Shown here: in pieces, positions 10,085 through 23,070 of the stretch
How positions within the stretch are numbered: position 1 is the stretch's first letter
How the letters are laid out: each line of letters opens with the position of its first letter
Assembly: GCA_907164885.2 (NCBI GenBank)
Contig: OU015492.1
Coordinates: 45,660,893 to 45,724,892 of the forward strand
Reading direction: 5' to 3'
Source: Dolomedes plantarius
Lineage: Eukaryota; Arthropoda; Arachnida; Araneae; Dolomedidae
DNA: 64,000 nucleotides
Notes under the pieces: model-generated
What the model was told of the DNA's origin: nothing
What the model saw: only the letters and a program-made list of their open reading frames with translations
Database searches by the model: none
Program-made: the position numbers and the translations under genes

Positions 10085-11389
10085 CAGGGTGGCTAATAAA
10101 TACTGTAACACTCCAAAAAATAAGAATTAATTTTAATCGTTCAGAAAAACAATTTATCTATCTATTTGTGTGATTGGCAACTTTTTGTAAACGCAGACGA
10201 TTTTTGTTTAAAGTAAAACATGTAGAATATTTTTAAAGATGGAAGCCAAAAGGTTAATGGTTAAACAGCTTTTTGATCGCGGATTTTCTGCAGGTAAAAT
10301 ATTTAAGCAATTAAAATGCCTTGGTTTTAATAGGACGTTTATATATAGGACTATAAATCGATTATTGGATACGAATAGCTGTAAAGATCGACCAAGGTCC
10401 GGTCGTCTACGCACTGTTCGTACAAAAGAACGTATCAAAAGAATTCGTGAAAAGATACGAAGAAATCCACAACGTTCTGCAAATAAAATGGCTGCAGAAG
10501 AGAACATCAGTCGCAGAACTATGCAACATATCATAAATGAAGACCTGGGTTTTCGCCCTTATCGCAAAAGAAAAGTTCAAGGTTTGACTACTGCACAAAT
10601 AGTAAAAAGGTTACAAAGATGTAAGAAATTGCTGAACCGGCACGGTAGCAAAAGTGTTGAAAAAATAATTTTCTCTGATGAGAAGCTGTTTTGTACAGAA
10701 CAAAGTTATAATGCTAAAAATGATGTTGTATATTCAGCAACCTTCGAGGATATACCTGAAAATCTTCGAACTGTTAAACGCTTTCAGAACAAGAATTCTG
10801 TTATGGTTTGGGCTGCAGTGTCACACAATGGAAAACTGCCTCTGAAATTCATCGATAAAGGGGTAAAAATCAATGCTGAATATTACAAACAGGAAGTATT
10901 GGCTACACGTTTATTACCACATGCTAACAGATTGTATCCCAAAAAGAATTGGATATTTCAGCAAGATTTTTCACCGTCCAACCGATCCAAAACAACACAG
11001 GAATGGCTCCATGCCAATTGCCCGAAGTTTATCAAGCAAGAAGATTGGCCACCTTCTTCACCAGATCTAAATCCTTTAGACTATTGCATTTGGGGGATTT
11101 TAGAGTCTAAAGTAAATGCCAAGCAGCACAGAAGTTTGGACTCCCTCAAAGCTTCCATACAGAGTGAATGGGACAAATTACCTCATAAAATGATTCGTGC
11201 CGCAATAGGACAGTGGCGTAAGAGATTATCTTTAGTAATCGATAAAGATGGCGGTCCATTCGAGTAAAATTATTTCATGGTAAACTTTCATGTATAATGT
11301 TCATAATATTGTTGTATTTTCCATTTTCTATTTCATCTGTGTGTAATTAAATGATTCGATATTTGTCACAGTATTTATTAGCCACCCTG
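10085..11389 (+). mobile_element. DD37D (maT-like) mariner transposon, apparently intact
   Basis: A 1305-bp element with near-perfect inverted termini. Both ends read CAGGGTGGCTAATAAATACT inward, then gtaaca on the left and gtgaca on the right. A TA duplication flanks it (10083-10084, 11390-11391). One uninterrupted transposase ORF fills most of it. It is nested in the gag gene of the gypsy element and is therefore younger. Confidence 0.93.
10239..11267 (+). CDS. DD37D mariner-type transposase, full-length ORF
   Basis: A 342-residue protein. It catalyses cut-and-paste movement of its element in the nucleus. The N-terminal ~110 residues hold two helix-turn-helix segments (MEAKRLMVKQLFDRGFS...; NISRRTMQHIINEDL) with an arginine-rich linker (KDRPRSGRLR). 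The catalytic triad is readable: D in IIFSDEK, D in IFQQDFSPSNR, and a final D in SPDLNPLDY. I count 37 residues between the second and third, which is the DD37D spacing of the maT group rather than DD34D mariner or DD34E Tc1. Length, start and triad are as expected, with no internal stops. QQDFSPS in place of the commoner QDNAP/HDGAP is a mild variant. It may be active. Confidence 0.9.
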   Translation: MEAKRLMVKQLFDRGFSAGKIFKQLKCLGFNRTFIYRTINRLLDTNSCKDRPRSGRLRTVRTKERIKRIREKIRRNPQRSANKMAAEENISRRTMQHIINEDLGFRPYRKRKVQGLTTAQIVKRLQRCKKLLNRHGSKSVEKIIFSDEKLFCTEQSYNAKNDVVYSATFEDIPENLRTVKRFQNKNSVMVWAAVSHNGKLPLKFIDKGVKINAEYYKQEVLATRLLPHANRLYPKKNWIFQQDFSPSNRSKTTQEWLHANCPKFIKQEDWPPSSPDLNPLDYCIWGILESKVNAKQHRSLDSLKASIQSEWDKLPHKMIRAAIGQWRKRLSLVIDKDGGPFE

Positions 11390-11391
11390 TA

Positions 11392-14300
11392 GTTCCCAGT
11401 CCACCGCACAAAGTATAAATTCGAGACCCACTGATTTAAATTTGAAAAAATTAATTCCCGAATTTAATCCGGATAAAACGGACATTAGTTTATATTTAGT
11501 ACTTTTTGAGCGACAGGTTAAACGCGCAAAAATACCTAAGGAGAATTGGGTTTCGCACCTTGTAGGACTCCTACCGATTGATATAATTAGCGTTATAGCC
11601 AGAGAACCAGAAGAGTACGCAGAAAATTATGATCACATAAAACAGACCCTCTTACTCCGTTACAAATTAAACCCGGAGTCTTTTCGCCAGAAATTTGTAT
11701 CCCATCAAAAGAATCCCCTGTCGACCTGGAAGGACTTTGCGTTCGAGTTGCGGAACTATTTACGAGAATGGCTAGATGGTTTAGAAGTCGATAATTTTGA
11801 ATCTCTGAAAGATCTTTTGGTTGCTGATCAAATAAAGAAAAGAGCAAAGATGGAGGTACGCGAACACTTCATAGATAAATGGTCCGATATAAAAACGGAA
11901 TCGGAAATGGTTGAGTTACTAGATGGGTATGACAGTGTAAGAGCAATGAGCCCAAAATTTAAAGATGCGAGGGATAGTAGGGTAGAGAGAACGCGTCCTT
12001 TCATACAAGAGAAGCCCCGGGAAAATAAGCCAAAGTTCTATACCCCTGGTGCGTCAACAGCACATGGTCCAGTAAACCGAACTAGGGCGTTTGATCGGAG
12101 AGTAAATTTAAAGTGCTTCGGTTGTGGCTCCGAAACGCACCTTCGCTCATCCTGCCCACGATTTCAGAAAAAAACAACGTCGGGTTCCGTAAACAATGTG
12201 CAAGAAAGTGAAACGCCTGATCTGTTAGAATCCTATACATTCCCAGGTAAGGTGAATGACCAAAAGATTGACATTCTTAGGGACAGCGGTGCATCTCTTG
12301 ACATTGTTAGTAGAAGATTAATTTGTCCACAAGAATTTACAGGTGAGACAGTTTGGTTAAAACAACCGCTGAGTTTAGAGTTAATTTGCTTACCTCTAGC
12401 TCGTGTGGAGATAGCGGGAGATTTTGGGAAAATTATTACTAAGGCGGCTGTATGCGGAAACCATTTGGACCAAAATCGGTATTTATTAGGTAATAGAACG
12501 GCCGAGATGATACGAGAGAAATATGGATATGATTTTTTTTCTGTAGAACAGCTAAATGCAGTCCAAACGCGCTCTCATACGAAGAGCTCACGAAAAGAGG
12601 CCGAAACGGTCAAACGAGATGCAGAAAACACGGTTGAATTGAGAGTAGATAATCGCGAAGAGCAGGAAAATAGCATCCCGATAGAAACGGAAGAGCCAAT
12701 AGTAATTCCAGCATTGGTGGCAGAAGCTCCAGAATTAGACCTCTTAAAGATAGATAAGAAAGATTTTTTGGAAGCGCAGAAAAAGTGTGAAGAAGTAAAA
12801 GAATTAGTTAGCCGAGTAAGCGAACATGGAAATTTGTTGAGTTATGAAGGCGATCTTGAAGTGAAGGAAGATCATGATTTAGATATCCCGTATTTAGAAA
12901 ACAATCCTACGAATTTTGATTTTCGAGAATTAGTTAGATTTAGTGAGCTAGAGAAAAATTTGACAGCTGGTCAAATTGACCAATTAAAAGAAGTATTGGA
13001 TAGGTTTGCTTCGTGTTTTTCAAATGATCCTGGTACCACAAAATTAGTAGAACACGACATTACATTAATCAGCGATAAACCGATAAGATCAAAACCCTAT
13101 CGCACTTCACAGAGACAAACGGAAATATTAAAATCAGAGATCCAAAAAATGTTACGGTTAAGGATTATCGAAGTAGGTGAGTCGGATTACACCTCACCGT
13201 TAATTTTAGTAGAGGCCCCAGGTAAAGACCCTAGACCATGCGTAGATTACCGAAGGCTGAATGAAATCATTAGGACAGAGTATTTCCCCCTTCCAAACAT
13301 CGAAGAGCGAGTGGAAAAAGTATCATCGGCAAAATATATTACAGTATTGGATTTGGCTAAGGGATATTGGCAGATTCCTTTAAGCGAAAAAGCGCAAAGA
13401 TATGCTGCGTTCTGTACAACATTCGGAACTTTCAGATGTCTAAAAATGAGTTTCGGTTTAAAGAATGCACCATTTTTCTTTAGTAAACTTATGTCGGATG
13501 TATTAAAGGAAATGGAAGATTTTGCCGTCCCCTATTTAGATGACGTTGCTATATTTTCCGACACTTGGGAAGCCCATTTGAAACATATAAGTTTAGTTCT
13601 AGAGCGAATAAGAAGGGCGAATTTGAAAATCAAACCCGCTAAGTGTAAATTCGCGCAAAGCCATGTAAAGTATTTGGGTCATATCGTTGGGAATGGAGCG
13701 CGTACTCCAGCGGAGGCAAAAATTGAAAGTGTAAAAAGTTTCCCGACGCCGTGAACCAAGACTCAAATTCGTGCGTTTTTAGGATTAGCCGGATATTACA
13801 GCAGGTATATAAACAATTATTCCGTACTCGCAGCTCCGCTGACAGATGCATTGAAGGGCAGGGCTAGAAAAGGTGAAGTTTTTTGGACTGATGCATGCGA
13901 AAAAGCGTTCCGCGCATTGAAAAAGAGTCTTACGGATAAGCCCGTGTTACATGCCCCAAATTTTAATCGTGAATTTATCGTGCAAACCGATGCTTCGAAT
14001 TCAGGAATAGGAGTAGTTTTGAGCCAAGAGTCAGAAAACGGAGAAGAACACCCTATTCTATACCTGAGCAAAAAGTTTTCAGACGTTGAAAGACGTTACA
14101 GTAACACTGAGCGAGAATGCGCCAGTATAGTGTTTGCAATAAAAAAATTACATTATTATTTGGATGGTCGAAATTTTACAATCATAACCGACCACAATCC
14201 TTTACGTTGGTTACGTACAAATGCCAGTTCAAACCCCCGATTAATGCGCTGGGCACTTGCATTACAACCGTATGAATTTGAAGTAAAACATAAATCGGGC

Positions 14301-14474
14301 AGAAATCACAAGAATGCAGACAGTCTTAGCCGGGTATGGTCCGACCCGAAAGAATTGGGTCAAACTACCGCAAACCCCTCTAGTGTTAGGGAAGAGAATT
14401 CGAACTCGATTTCCCCCCCTGTGGAAGGTATACTCACGAATGATGTAAGCCTTGAAGAGATAAGAAGGCAATAG
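11392..14474 (+). pseudogene. Gypsy gag(C-term)-pol: CCHC, protease, RT, RNase H; one stop; no integrase
   Basis: The same frame continues from the interrupted gag. Gag core similarity runs through PEFNPDKTDISLYLVLFERQ, followed by a CCHC knuckle (C-x2-C-x4-H-x4-C) at 12114-12155. The protease active site is DSGAS at 12282. Reverse transcriptase has the YLDD motif at 13533-13544. One in-frame TGA at 13752-13754 separates RT from RNase H, where QTDAS (D at 13989), DHNPLRWL and HKNADSLSR are seen. The frame ends at 14474, where the integrase HHCC and DDE domains should begin. No integrase is found in the 560 bases before the purine tract. The encoded enzymes would make the cDNA copy of the element. 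Stop, insertion and missing integrase make the copy unable to move by itself. Confidence 0.9.
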
Positions 14475-15030
14475 TACCTCATGTTTCTTATGTTATTTTG
14501 TTTAATGAATCATGCAATTGTGTATTTTTTGTCATAGTAAGAAGAAAACTTATGCGTTTATTTTGTTCTTGTAGTAGATAACTAAATACTTGTTATGTCG
14601 AGATATAACAACATGAATGTTTGTATTCAAGGGTTTAGAAAGCATAAAATGTATGAGAATTTTGATATTTTGCTGTATAAGAAGTTTTTTATGTTATATG
14701 CTTAATGTTTAGATAAAAGAGTAGATTTAAAGAATGTTATATGTTATACTTACTTGTTAATACTCAGTTATAATTGTATTAGACATGAAATGGAGTTATT
14801 GTATTAGACATGAAATTAAGTGTTAGTTGAGGAATATGAGAAATTATGAAAATGTGTGTTTATTATCGTCTGTGAATTGGATTTCTCTCTAGCACTTTTC
14901 AGAAGGTCATAACGTTAAAATTGTTAACATTTTAAGACAAAATTATGGCTTTGTACTTATATGCAATAACTCTGAATTTAAATGGAGTGTCTCTAGGATG
15001 GAATTTTTCCGAGGAAAAATTCTTATAAAG
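14475..15030. other. AT-rich non-coding tail of the gypsy element
   Basis: Sits where integrase would be expected and has no ORF or integrase motif. Contains short repeated phrases such as gtattagacatgaaat (twice at about 14778-14815). Ends at the polypurine tract. Confidence 0.6.
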
Positions 15031-15041
15031 AGGGGAGGAGT
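15031..15041 (+). promoter_or_regulatory. Polypurine tract of the gypsy element
   Basis: aggggaggag immediately before the 3' LTR, the expected plus-strand primer of LTR retrotransposons. Confidence 0.75.
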
Positions 15042-15621
15042 TGTGACGTTGTCTCCATTACTCCACGAACTTGTAATTATATAAGTCTGTGTTGCTCGTT
15101 CCTACCCCTCAGCATGAACTTGTCATCTATCGGCGAAATGTTAAACTGAGCGGTCTCATAAACTCTCGGATAAGAGGCCATAGATTTTGTGTAATATGCG
15201 ATTTCTGACGTTATACAAGTAATAAATACCTGAGTGGTTCGAGGGCTCTCCAGAATTTTGACACTATAGCGACATGTGGAATCCCATAAACTTTGGACCC
15301 TTACGACCACTTAAAACGCCGGAGAAAGCTTTTGAATTCGCCGACGTATAAAAGAAGACCCCTCCAATACTCCGGGGAGAGATCTGTTTTTGAGAGACGG
15401 AGAGAGCTGTTTTTGAGTGTGAGAGAGACGGAGCTTTCTGGTCCGAGAGGCCTTCGGTAGGCCAGAGTTGGCTGTGAACCCGAGCCGTCCTGACATCTCT
15501 AACATGTAAATTCTAACTCGCTGTATATATTTGCTTTTTGTAGTTGTAGTTGTAAGTGTTTAAGGTGGCGTAGTAAAGTAATTGAAGCGAAATGCTTGTC
15601 GTTATTACTACCTACGTCACA
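15042..15621 (+). repeat. Gypsy 3' LTR
   Basis: A 580-bp direct copy of the 5' LTR, with TATAAAA at 15347. Two substitutions and the C-tract (12 C versus ccccTcc) are the only differences I find. Confidence 0.95.
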
Positions 15622-15625
15622 CCAC

Positions 15626-16215
15626 TTAATCTACAATAAGTGGGGAAATTTTATAGAACAGGCAAAATATGATCTATAAATGTTACAGATAAACGTCCCA
15701 GATCCCACTTAAAAAAAAAAAGAAAAAAAAAAAAAAAACTGCGAATGATTCATTAAATTTTTTTTAATTTCTGACTGTTAATTAAATTTCATTTTAGATT
15801 ATCATCACGTAATGGGAATCGTGATTAATTGATATTTTATCCCTTCTGTCTGGGCGTTGGAACCAAATAACAGGAGTCCTTTAAATATCTTCTTCGTCAT
15901 TAAAATCTATCACGGCTTGAACAGCTCGTAATTAATATCATTTATTTTTGGCGTCCTTCGACAGGAAGATAAAAATAGCTCCTTTATTATTTTGTAGACA
16001 GAAGAAGTAACACTGTACTCAGTGAAAGAAAAAAGTTCCACTGAACTCCGTGAGCGGATTATCACACATCATAATTTTAAAAGATCAGATATAAAAATTC
16101 AAATTTTTTTAAAGTATTTCAACTGGGCTCGTAAACAAAACTTTATAATAGACCTTTTCAAGCAATAAAATTGAAAAGTTTATGCAATATTCCTGTTCAA
16201 AAGAAACCCTTTAAA
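15626..16215. other. AT-rich intergenic stretch
   Basis: A-rich run at about 15711-15740; otherwise nothing recognised. Confidence 0.5.
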
Positions 16216-16503
16216 ATCCCTGCTGTTGCTGTTGCTAATGTCCTGTTGCCGGAAGTGTTCCAGACCAGGTCCATATAGACTTTGTGGGTTGAGGAGGGTG
16301 ACTCAGGTTTACGATATCACCGCAAGGGTTGGTTGGAGTCACCTCCAGGGGAGACATCTGGGAGGGATTGTACCCTCTCCCACCCTGTCTGACCTCATAG
16401 AGGGACTTCCCGGTCTACAGATTTTACCTGCCCATATCCGGCCCTTTGTTTCGAAATTTGAGAGCCCATCTAGTTTGGCCAATGGCCAGTGCCCAGGTTC
16501 TTA
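16216..16503 (-). mobile_element. SINE copy 2, head-truncated
   Basis: Shares the SINE body of the copies at 2980 and 17801 (ccagaccaggtccatata and gggacttcccggtctac on the plus strand), with a tail of CAACAG units on the minus strand. The tRNA-like head is missing. That is normal 5' truncation for a minus-strand insertion. Flanks ttaaaatcc and cttaaatcc may be an eroded target duplication. Confidence 0.7.
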
Positions 16504-17790
16504 AATCCAATTTTTTAAATTTCTCATGATATTTTTAAAACTTAAAAAAATAATGCAAAATAATGAAAATGAATTTAAAATATGAATTATTTATTTTTTT
16601 AAAGTATATTATCAGTTCAAAAAGTTTCTCTTGACGTGTATTAGAAGCACTTAGCTGAATGAAGTATCCTCAAATTTGGCGAGAAAATTTTATTATTATA
16701 AGTGTTGATCAGGAATTATAAGTGTAGACTAGGTGACTAGTAAGGATATTGGATGCTGACTGACATCTAATTTTATTAGATATACATAAGTGGGTTTGGA
16801 AAGTTACACTTAATTGCATCAATAGTTACGCCATAAATTAGGATAGAGTGATTCCAAGGAGGCAACCAAGTTCCTTGTTCACTTTCCAAGTTTTCAAATC
16901 TAAAAAAGGCGTATATATATAAAAAAAACTTTGAACGTATACAAAATTTGAGCCCATTTTTTGCAAAAGTGCAAAATCTGATAAAAAAAAATAAATAAAT
17001 ATCTCCATGAAAAGAGTGATATAATATTGCATTACGACAAATGATGTTACATTATTTGAAAAAAATACCCGAAAGATAAGTAAACATGTTTAAAAAAAAA
17101 TATGCCACTGATGTTGAAACACCAACTTTCTGTTTCGTTCTATAAAGCTTATATCCTTTTCATGCCAACAAAAATTATTTTAAATATTTTGAATTATTGA
17201 AAATTCTAACTTAAATGGAAATTAATCAGCTTGTCACTCACGAAAATTTACAATGAATATTTAGAAACTTTAACTCCTTTATCATAAAAGAAGAAATGAA
17301 AAGAAAACCATTTGAAAATTGGATAGATTTTGAGCAAAACAATGCACCTCAAATTTTATTGTTTATCTCATGGCCTGAAAGTGACCTTTCAGTTTGCCTC
17401 AGTTATTACGGCTGTACTTGATATTTCACGTTCTACATATATAGCAGTTTTTCAAGTATGTGATATCTGCGTTGAAGGCAGAATGTGATTGTTTTACTTC
17501 AAAACCTTCCCGGAGGCCTGAAATACTATTCAAATCAAATTACTAAGCTTTCGGGTTACTGTAAAAATGTTTCAGATATTAAACTAAGAATAATTGTAGA
17601 GAAGCCGCGGCTTAAACAGATTACAAGAATCATATCGTGTTACTAAACATTTATATGTAATGCAAAAGCAAGTGAATAATTGGAAATAAATTACCTCTAT
17701 TCTGATATTTTTAGTTCTTTGCTTTTGATCTTTTAATTATTTCGTTTCTTTTTTTTTTTGCTTTTTGTAAGAATTAAAGTTAATATTTGC
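16504..17790. other. AT-rich intergenic stretch, nothing recognised
   Basis: Short spurious frames only, with poly-A and poly-T runs. Confidence 0.5.
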
Positions 17791-17800
17791 CCTTATTCTT

Positions 17801-18144
17801 CTTCTTGTTGTTCCTAATGTCCTCTGGCGGGAAGTTCCTAACCAGGTCCATATAGACTTCGGGCTGATGTGTGCTGCTCCGATTTATACAGCACCACAAG
17901 GGTCGAAGTCCGTCTTAGCTAGTTGCCACCTCAATTTTGACCGAGCACCCTCAGGGGCGACATCTGGGGGATCGTACCCTTTCCCACCCTCTCTGACCTC
18001 ATAGAGGGACTTTTCGGTCTATGGCTTTAACATGCCCATATCCGGCCTAGACAAAGAGGTATTAAACGACGCGTGTCGGGATTCGATACGAACACCCTCA
18101 GCACCGAAAGCCAGCACTCTACCCCAAGGCTACCTCGTTCCCGG
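17801..18144 (-). mobile_element. SINE copy 3, full-length, 344 bp
   Basis: The clearest copy. A 10-bp duplication CCTTATTCTT flanks it at 17791-17800 and 18145-18154. On the minus strand a tRNA-like head (A-box region GGTAGCCTTGGGGTAGAGTG, B-box region GTATCGAATCC) is followed by the shared body and a tail ending AACAACAAGAAG. It defines the boundaries of the family in this window. Confidence 0.88.
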
Positions 18145-18154
18145 CCTTATTCTT

Positions 18155-18584
18155 ATGATCATGCTGATGAAATCTAGTTTAAACGCTAATTTTTCTCTGT
18201 TTCAAACTCTATGCAGCCAAACTACATTTGTTCGAGGAATCATTCAGTAGAATATTTGTAAAACAAGACGCATAATTAGTTATATTTTAGCATGCATAAA
18301 TTAAAAATGTTATGTATTTAAGTAAAAGCAAGTGTTATGCTTGAAATTTTCCTGCAAATGTTATATTGTTTGTTCATTAAAGGAGAAAAAAACCTTTAAA
18401 AGGTTTCTTTCAAATAAGATATCATGACAGGTGACTGACACAATCCAAATTCATGAAAAATTGCGTGAAAAACAAAAATGCAACTAGTACATTGTTAACC
18501 TTGGGACTTTCCAAAATTACGTTCAGACGAGTTACAAGATAATAATCCTGAATTTTAATAAAAATTTCTTTCTATGTCAGAATA
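18155..18584. other. AT-rich intergenic stretch, nothing recognised
   Basis: No coding or repeat structure identified. Confidence 0.5.
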
Positions 18585-19352
18585 CAGTGGTACCTCAACT
18601 TACGAGTTTAATTCGTTCCATGACTTAGCTCGTAACTCGAAATACTAGTATCTCGAATCAATTTTTCCCATTGAAATGAATGGAAATGTCATTAATTCGT
18701 TCCGGGCTCCCCCGAAACACCACATTTTTTTTATTACATGTTTTTAAAGAAGAAAAACGTGCTTATAAACGACGAACATTGTATAAAAACGCAATACAAT
18801 AGAATGTACTGCAATAAATTTCTTTTATTATGTGTAATGTACAGCATTTACCTTGGAGATCAGACTTGAAGATGTTGATGGAAGAGGAGGAGAAAGGCTG
18901 AATTGAAAAATTAAATCTTATTCGTTGATTTTTGATCTTTTCGCCCCGCTTTCCTCACTTTCGCTATTATTACCAGATACTCTCTTAAAGTGAACGAGTG
19001 AGACACGGAAGCTGGGCGATCGTTGCATCGTTCACTGTGGCTGTAATGTCCAGATTCTTCTTTCTGAGAATCCGAAGAACGTTTTCTCAGAATCCAATCT
19101 CTCGGTTTAAGACTGGATAGTAGTCTGATTAATATGTATACAATTGTATAATAATGGTACACAAAGGTTGTAAATATTATATGGTTCTTGTGTTCTCATT
19201 TGATGAGCACGTAACATGGCATTCGCTGCTCAAACTAGCGGTGGGATATCTAAAGCTTGTTCGTAACTCGAATTTTAGCTCGTAACTCGAAGTAAAAAAT
19301 CTACCGAGAGAATGCTCGTATCTCGAAAAACTCGTAAGTCGAGGTACCACTG
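18585..19352. mobile_element. Tigger-like MITE, 768 bp
   Basis: Inverted termini: CAGTGGTACCTCAACTTACG on the left, CGTAAGTCGAGGTACCACTG on the right. Flanking TA lies at 18583-18584 and 19353-19354. Subterminal blocks repeat variants of gctcgtaactcgaa. A minus-strand open frame of 83 codons in the middle has no motif that I recognise. Confidence 0.85.
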
Positions 19353-19354
19353 TA

Positions 19355-20668
19355 TGTCTAAGCCCCCTAAAGTCTTTAGCTTCCTATACAGCAAAATTGG
19401 TACATCCAAGGCAAGACTTTTCTTTTCTATGTAGAGAAAATAAGTAGCAATGCGAGCGAACATTCCGAAAGAAATACCGTAAAGGATTTAGGCTGGTCGG
19501 TTGTGGGAGAGAGATGGTCATTTTCGCAAAAAAGAATGTCCCCAGCTTGTGGTACTTACTTTGGTAATAAGTAAAAGGATGTAGTAGCGATCATATGGTA
19601 TTACACTTTATTGGGGTAAAGGACTTTATGCAGGCAGTCATACTCGGCTCTGTCCCATTTTATGGTTATTCTTCATGGACTTCTTGAACGTTTGACAATT
19701 TTCCTTGTAATTTCTTGTCAGTTTATTTCTTTTGATTTTCCAGTCCATTTTTTTCTTAACAGGCTTTATCAAAATCTATGAAGTTATACTACAATCTGGT
19801 TAGCCCGAAACTAGAAATGAAGAATTTGGAATCTGATGAAAAGTTGTTCATTTCCATTAACTTTTAAAATGAATTATTGTCAATTAATTATAATGGATTA
19901 ATTAAGTGAGGAATTATTTGGAAAAGTATTAAAACATAAATTTGTATCATAAAATTTGTACTCGACTTATCTGTATGACTTCCGCACTGGGATGCTTGAC
20001 GTTCTTTATCTGAAAATAGAATTGAAGAAAAACAGGAAGAAGTATGTTCAGCATGACCTTCAAACGGAGTTAAGTTTTTGTTCCATTATTACTTTATTCA
20101 AATAACAGATCTGAGGAATTGTGGAAACGGTGTATTTAATCTGAAATTGTCTTATTTATATAAATTTTATATTAATACTTATATAATCTTTTGCTTATGC
20201 TATAATAATATTTCACTTGAATTCTGAAAGCATATTTTCAGTTTGTTTACGAATTTTCCTTATAATGCTCTAATTTTGATTTTCTCTCAAACAAAACATG
20301 AACATCCGTAATGTAATTATTGTTCTTTGCGGTTGAAACATCGACGTTTCACAAGTGCTACTAATGTAATACGAGGTAAATTGAAATATGAGATTCCACT
20401 CATGCATAATTTTAAAATAGGATTTTTAAAAATCCATATTAATTTATAAATTATTAACCAATAGATTATTTCCTATTCCATATCTATAACAATTCTTCAA
20501 AAGTGCTAAAATGTTAGTATTTTTATATATGTTTATATGCACAATAAAATAAACTAACAATCCGAAAATTAACAGATTACAAAAGCACGACATTAAAAAA
20601 AAAATCAGACCTTTTCTTTTTCCGTCAGAGAAGTACGTTGATAGTTTTGGATTATTATGTTTTTGAAA
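19355..20668. other. AT-rich intergenic stretch, nothing recognised
   Basis: No convincing gene or terminal repeat. Confidence 0.5.
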
Positions 20669-20669
20669 T

Positions 20670-22230
<1,561 letters not shown>

Positions 22231-22232
22231 TA

Positions 22233-22515
22233 TATAAAAGCGTATCTCCCACCTCAAACAAAAACAAATTAAATAAATAAATAAAAATAAAAATCTGACA
22301 CTGGGATATTAAAAAATTATATTATCACTAAGAAGAGTTGAATGGCTTGAGACACATTTACTGAAATTATAACCTATTTTGTCATATAATTTAAATCCCA
22401 AATGCTGAATTTTAATTTTTTAATTGAATTCTAAGGAAACTAGCAAATTTCATTTTAAAGTATCATGTAGTCATTAATATAAAGTCATTAAGTCATTTTA
22501 AAGTAGCAATAGTAA
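22233..22515. other. AT-rich spacer
   Basis: Short stretch between the Tc1-like element and the pogo remnant; nothing recognised. Confidence 0.5.
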
Positions 22516-22517
22516 TA

Positions 22518-23070
22518 CAGGTAACCCTCCTATAACACGGTAGATAGGTTCCTAGAAACTGCCGTGGTGTGTGAAACCGTGTTATATGAGACCCAGAGCA
22601 GTTAAAAAAAAGGAGGTTACGTTCTGAAAACTTATTGAAAACAAACATTTTTTAAAATTCCATCTAAGCAACTTAATTTTTATTAAAAATATAAATGCAT
22701 GTATAACACAAAACGAAAAGAAACAAAAAAATATTATTTTAATTTAATACGACCTTAATTTAAAAAATTTCTTCCTCATAACTAATCAGTACAATCAAAC
22801 GAAAACGTTTTTTCGGTTGAACGATATCACCACTTTCAGAACCTTTTTCTTCATTCAGATTTTTTGTACCTTCTATCCTCTTTAAAAAATCTGTAATTTT
22901 GGTTTATTTGCTGGTTTTTACAAGGTCATTGTAGATTTCACGGTATGGAGACAGACAATTTTGCAGCTCCCTTTTGAATTTTCGGCTTCTTTCAGTGGAA
23001 GGTTCTGCATTCGAGAAAAATTATTCAAGATTTTCAGTTAAGCTTAGGCCTTCTTGTAATTTTATAGAGT
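22518..23070 (-). mobile_element. Pogo/Tigger-like element, 3' end only
   Basis: Starts after TA (22516-22517) with CAGGTAACCCTCCTATAACA. The complement of ataacacggt returns about 50 bases later, giving a subterminal hairpin. Coding remnants on the minus strand run toward this end, so it is the 3' terminus. The 5' terminus was not found to the right; the upper limit given is where coding similarity fades. Confidence 0.6.
22760..23066 (-). pseudogene. Pogo-type transposase C-terminal fragment
   Basis: One continuous minus-strand frame with two stops. It reads LQEGLSLTENLE, stop, FFSNAEPSTERSRKFKREL followed by QNCLSPYREIYNDLV, a second stop, then ITDFLKRIEGT and an acidic tail ending at TAA (22760-22762). 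The phrase FKREL.NCL.PY.EIY.D and an acidic tail resemble the C-termini of pogo/Tigger transposases; this is family-pattern recognition, not a search result. The catalytic core is absent. Confidence 0.5.

Larger units (their letters stand above)
8026..15621 (+). mobile_element. Ty3/gypsy LTR retrotransposon, integrase-less, with nested mariner
   Basis: Two LTRs (585 and 580 bp) in direct orientation, each starting TGTGACG and ending CGTCACA. A 4-bp duplication CCAC flanks the element (8022-8025, 15622-15625). The order inside is primer-binding site, tandem repeats, gag, CCHC knuckle, protease, reverse transcriptase, RNase H, an AT-rich spacer, and the purine tract aggggaggag before the 3' LTR. 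Integrase is missing. Gag is interrupted at 10085-11389 by a DD37D mariner. Removing that insert plus one TA leaves gag in frame with the downstream ORF. The LTRs differ at two base substitutions and one C-tract, so the insertion is recent. Confidence 0.93.

Noticed and set aside
10085..10173. Last 29 codons of the first gag frame
   Set aside because: They are read from mariner terminal sequence after the insertion point and are not Gag.
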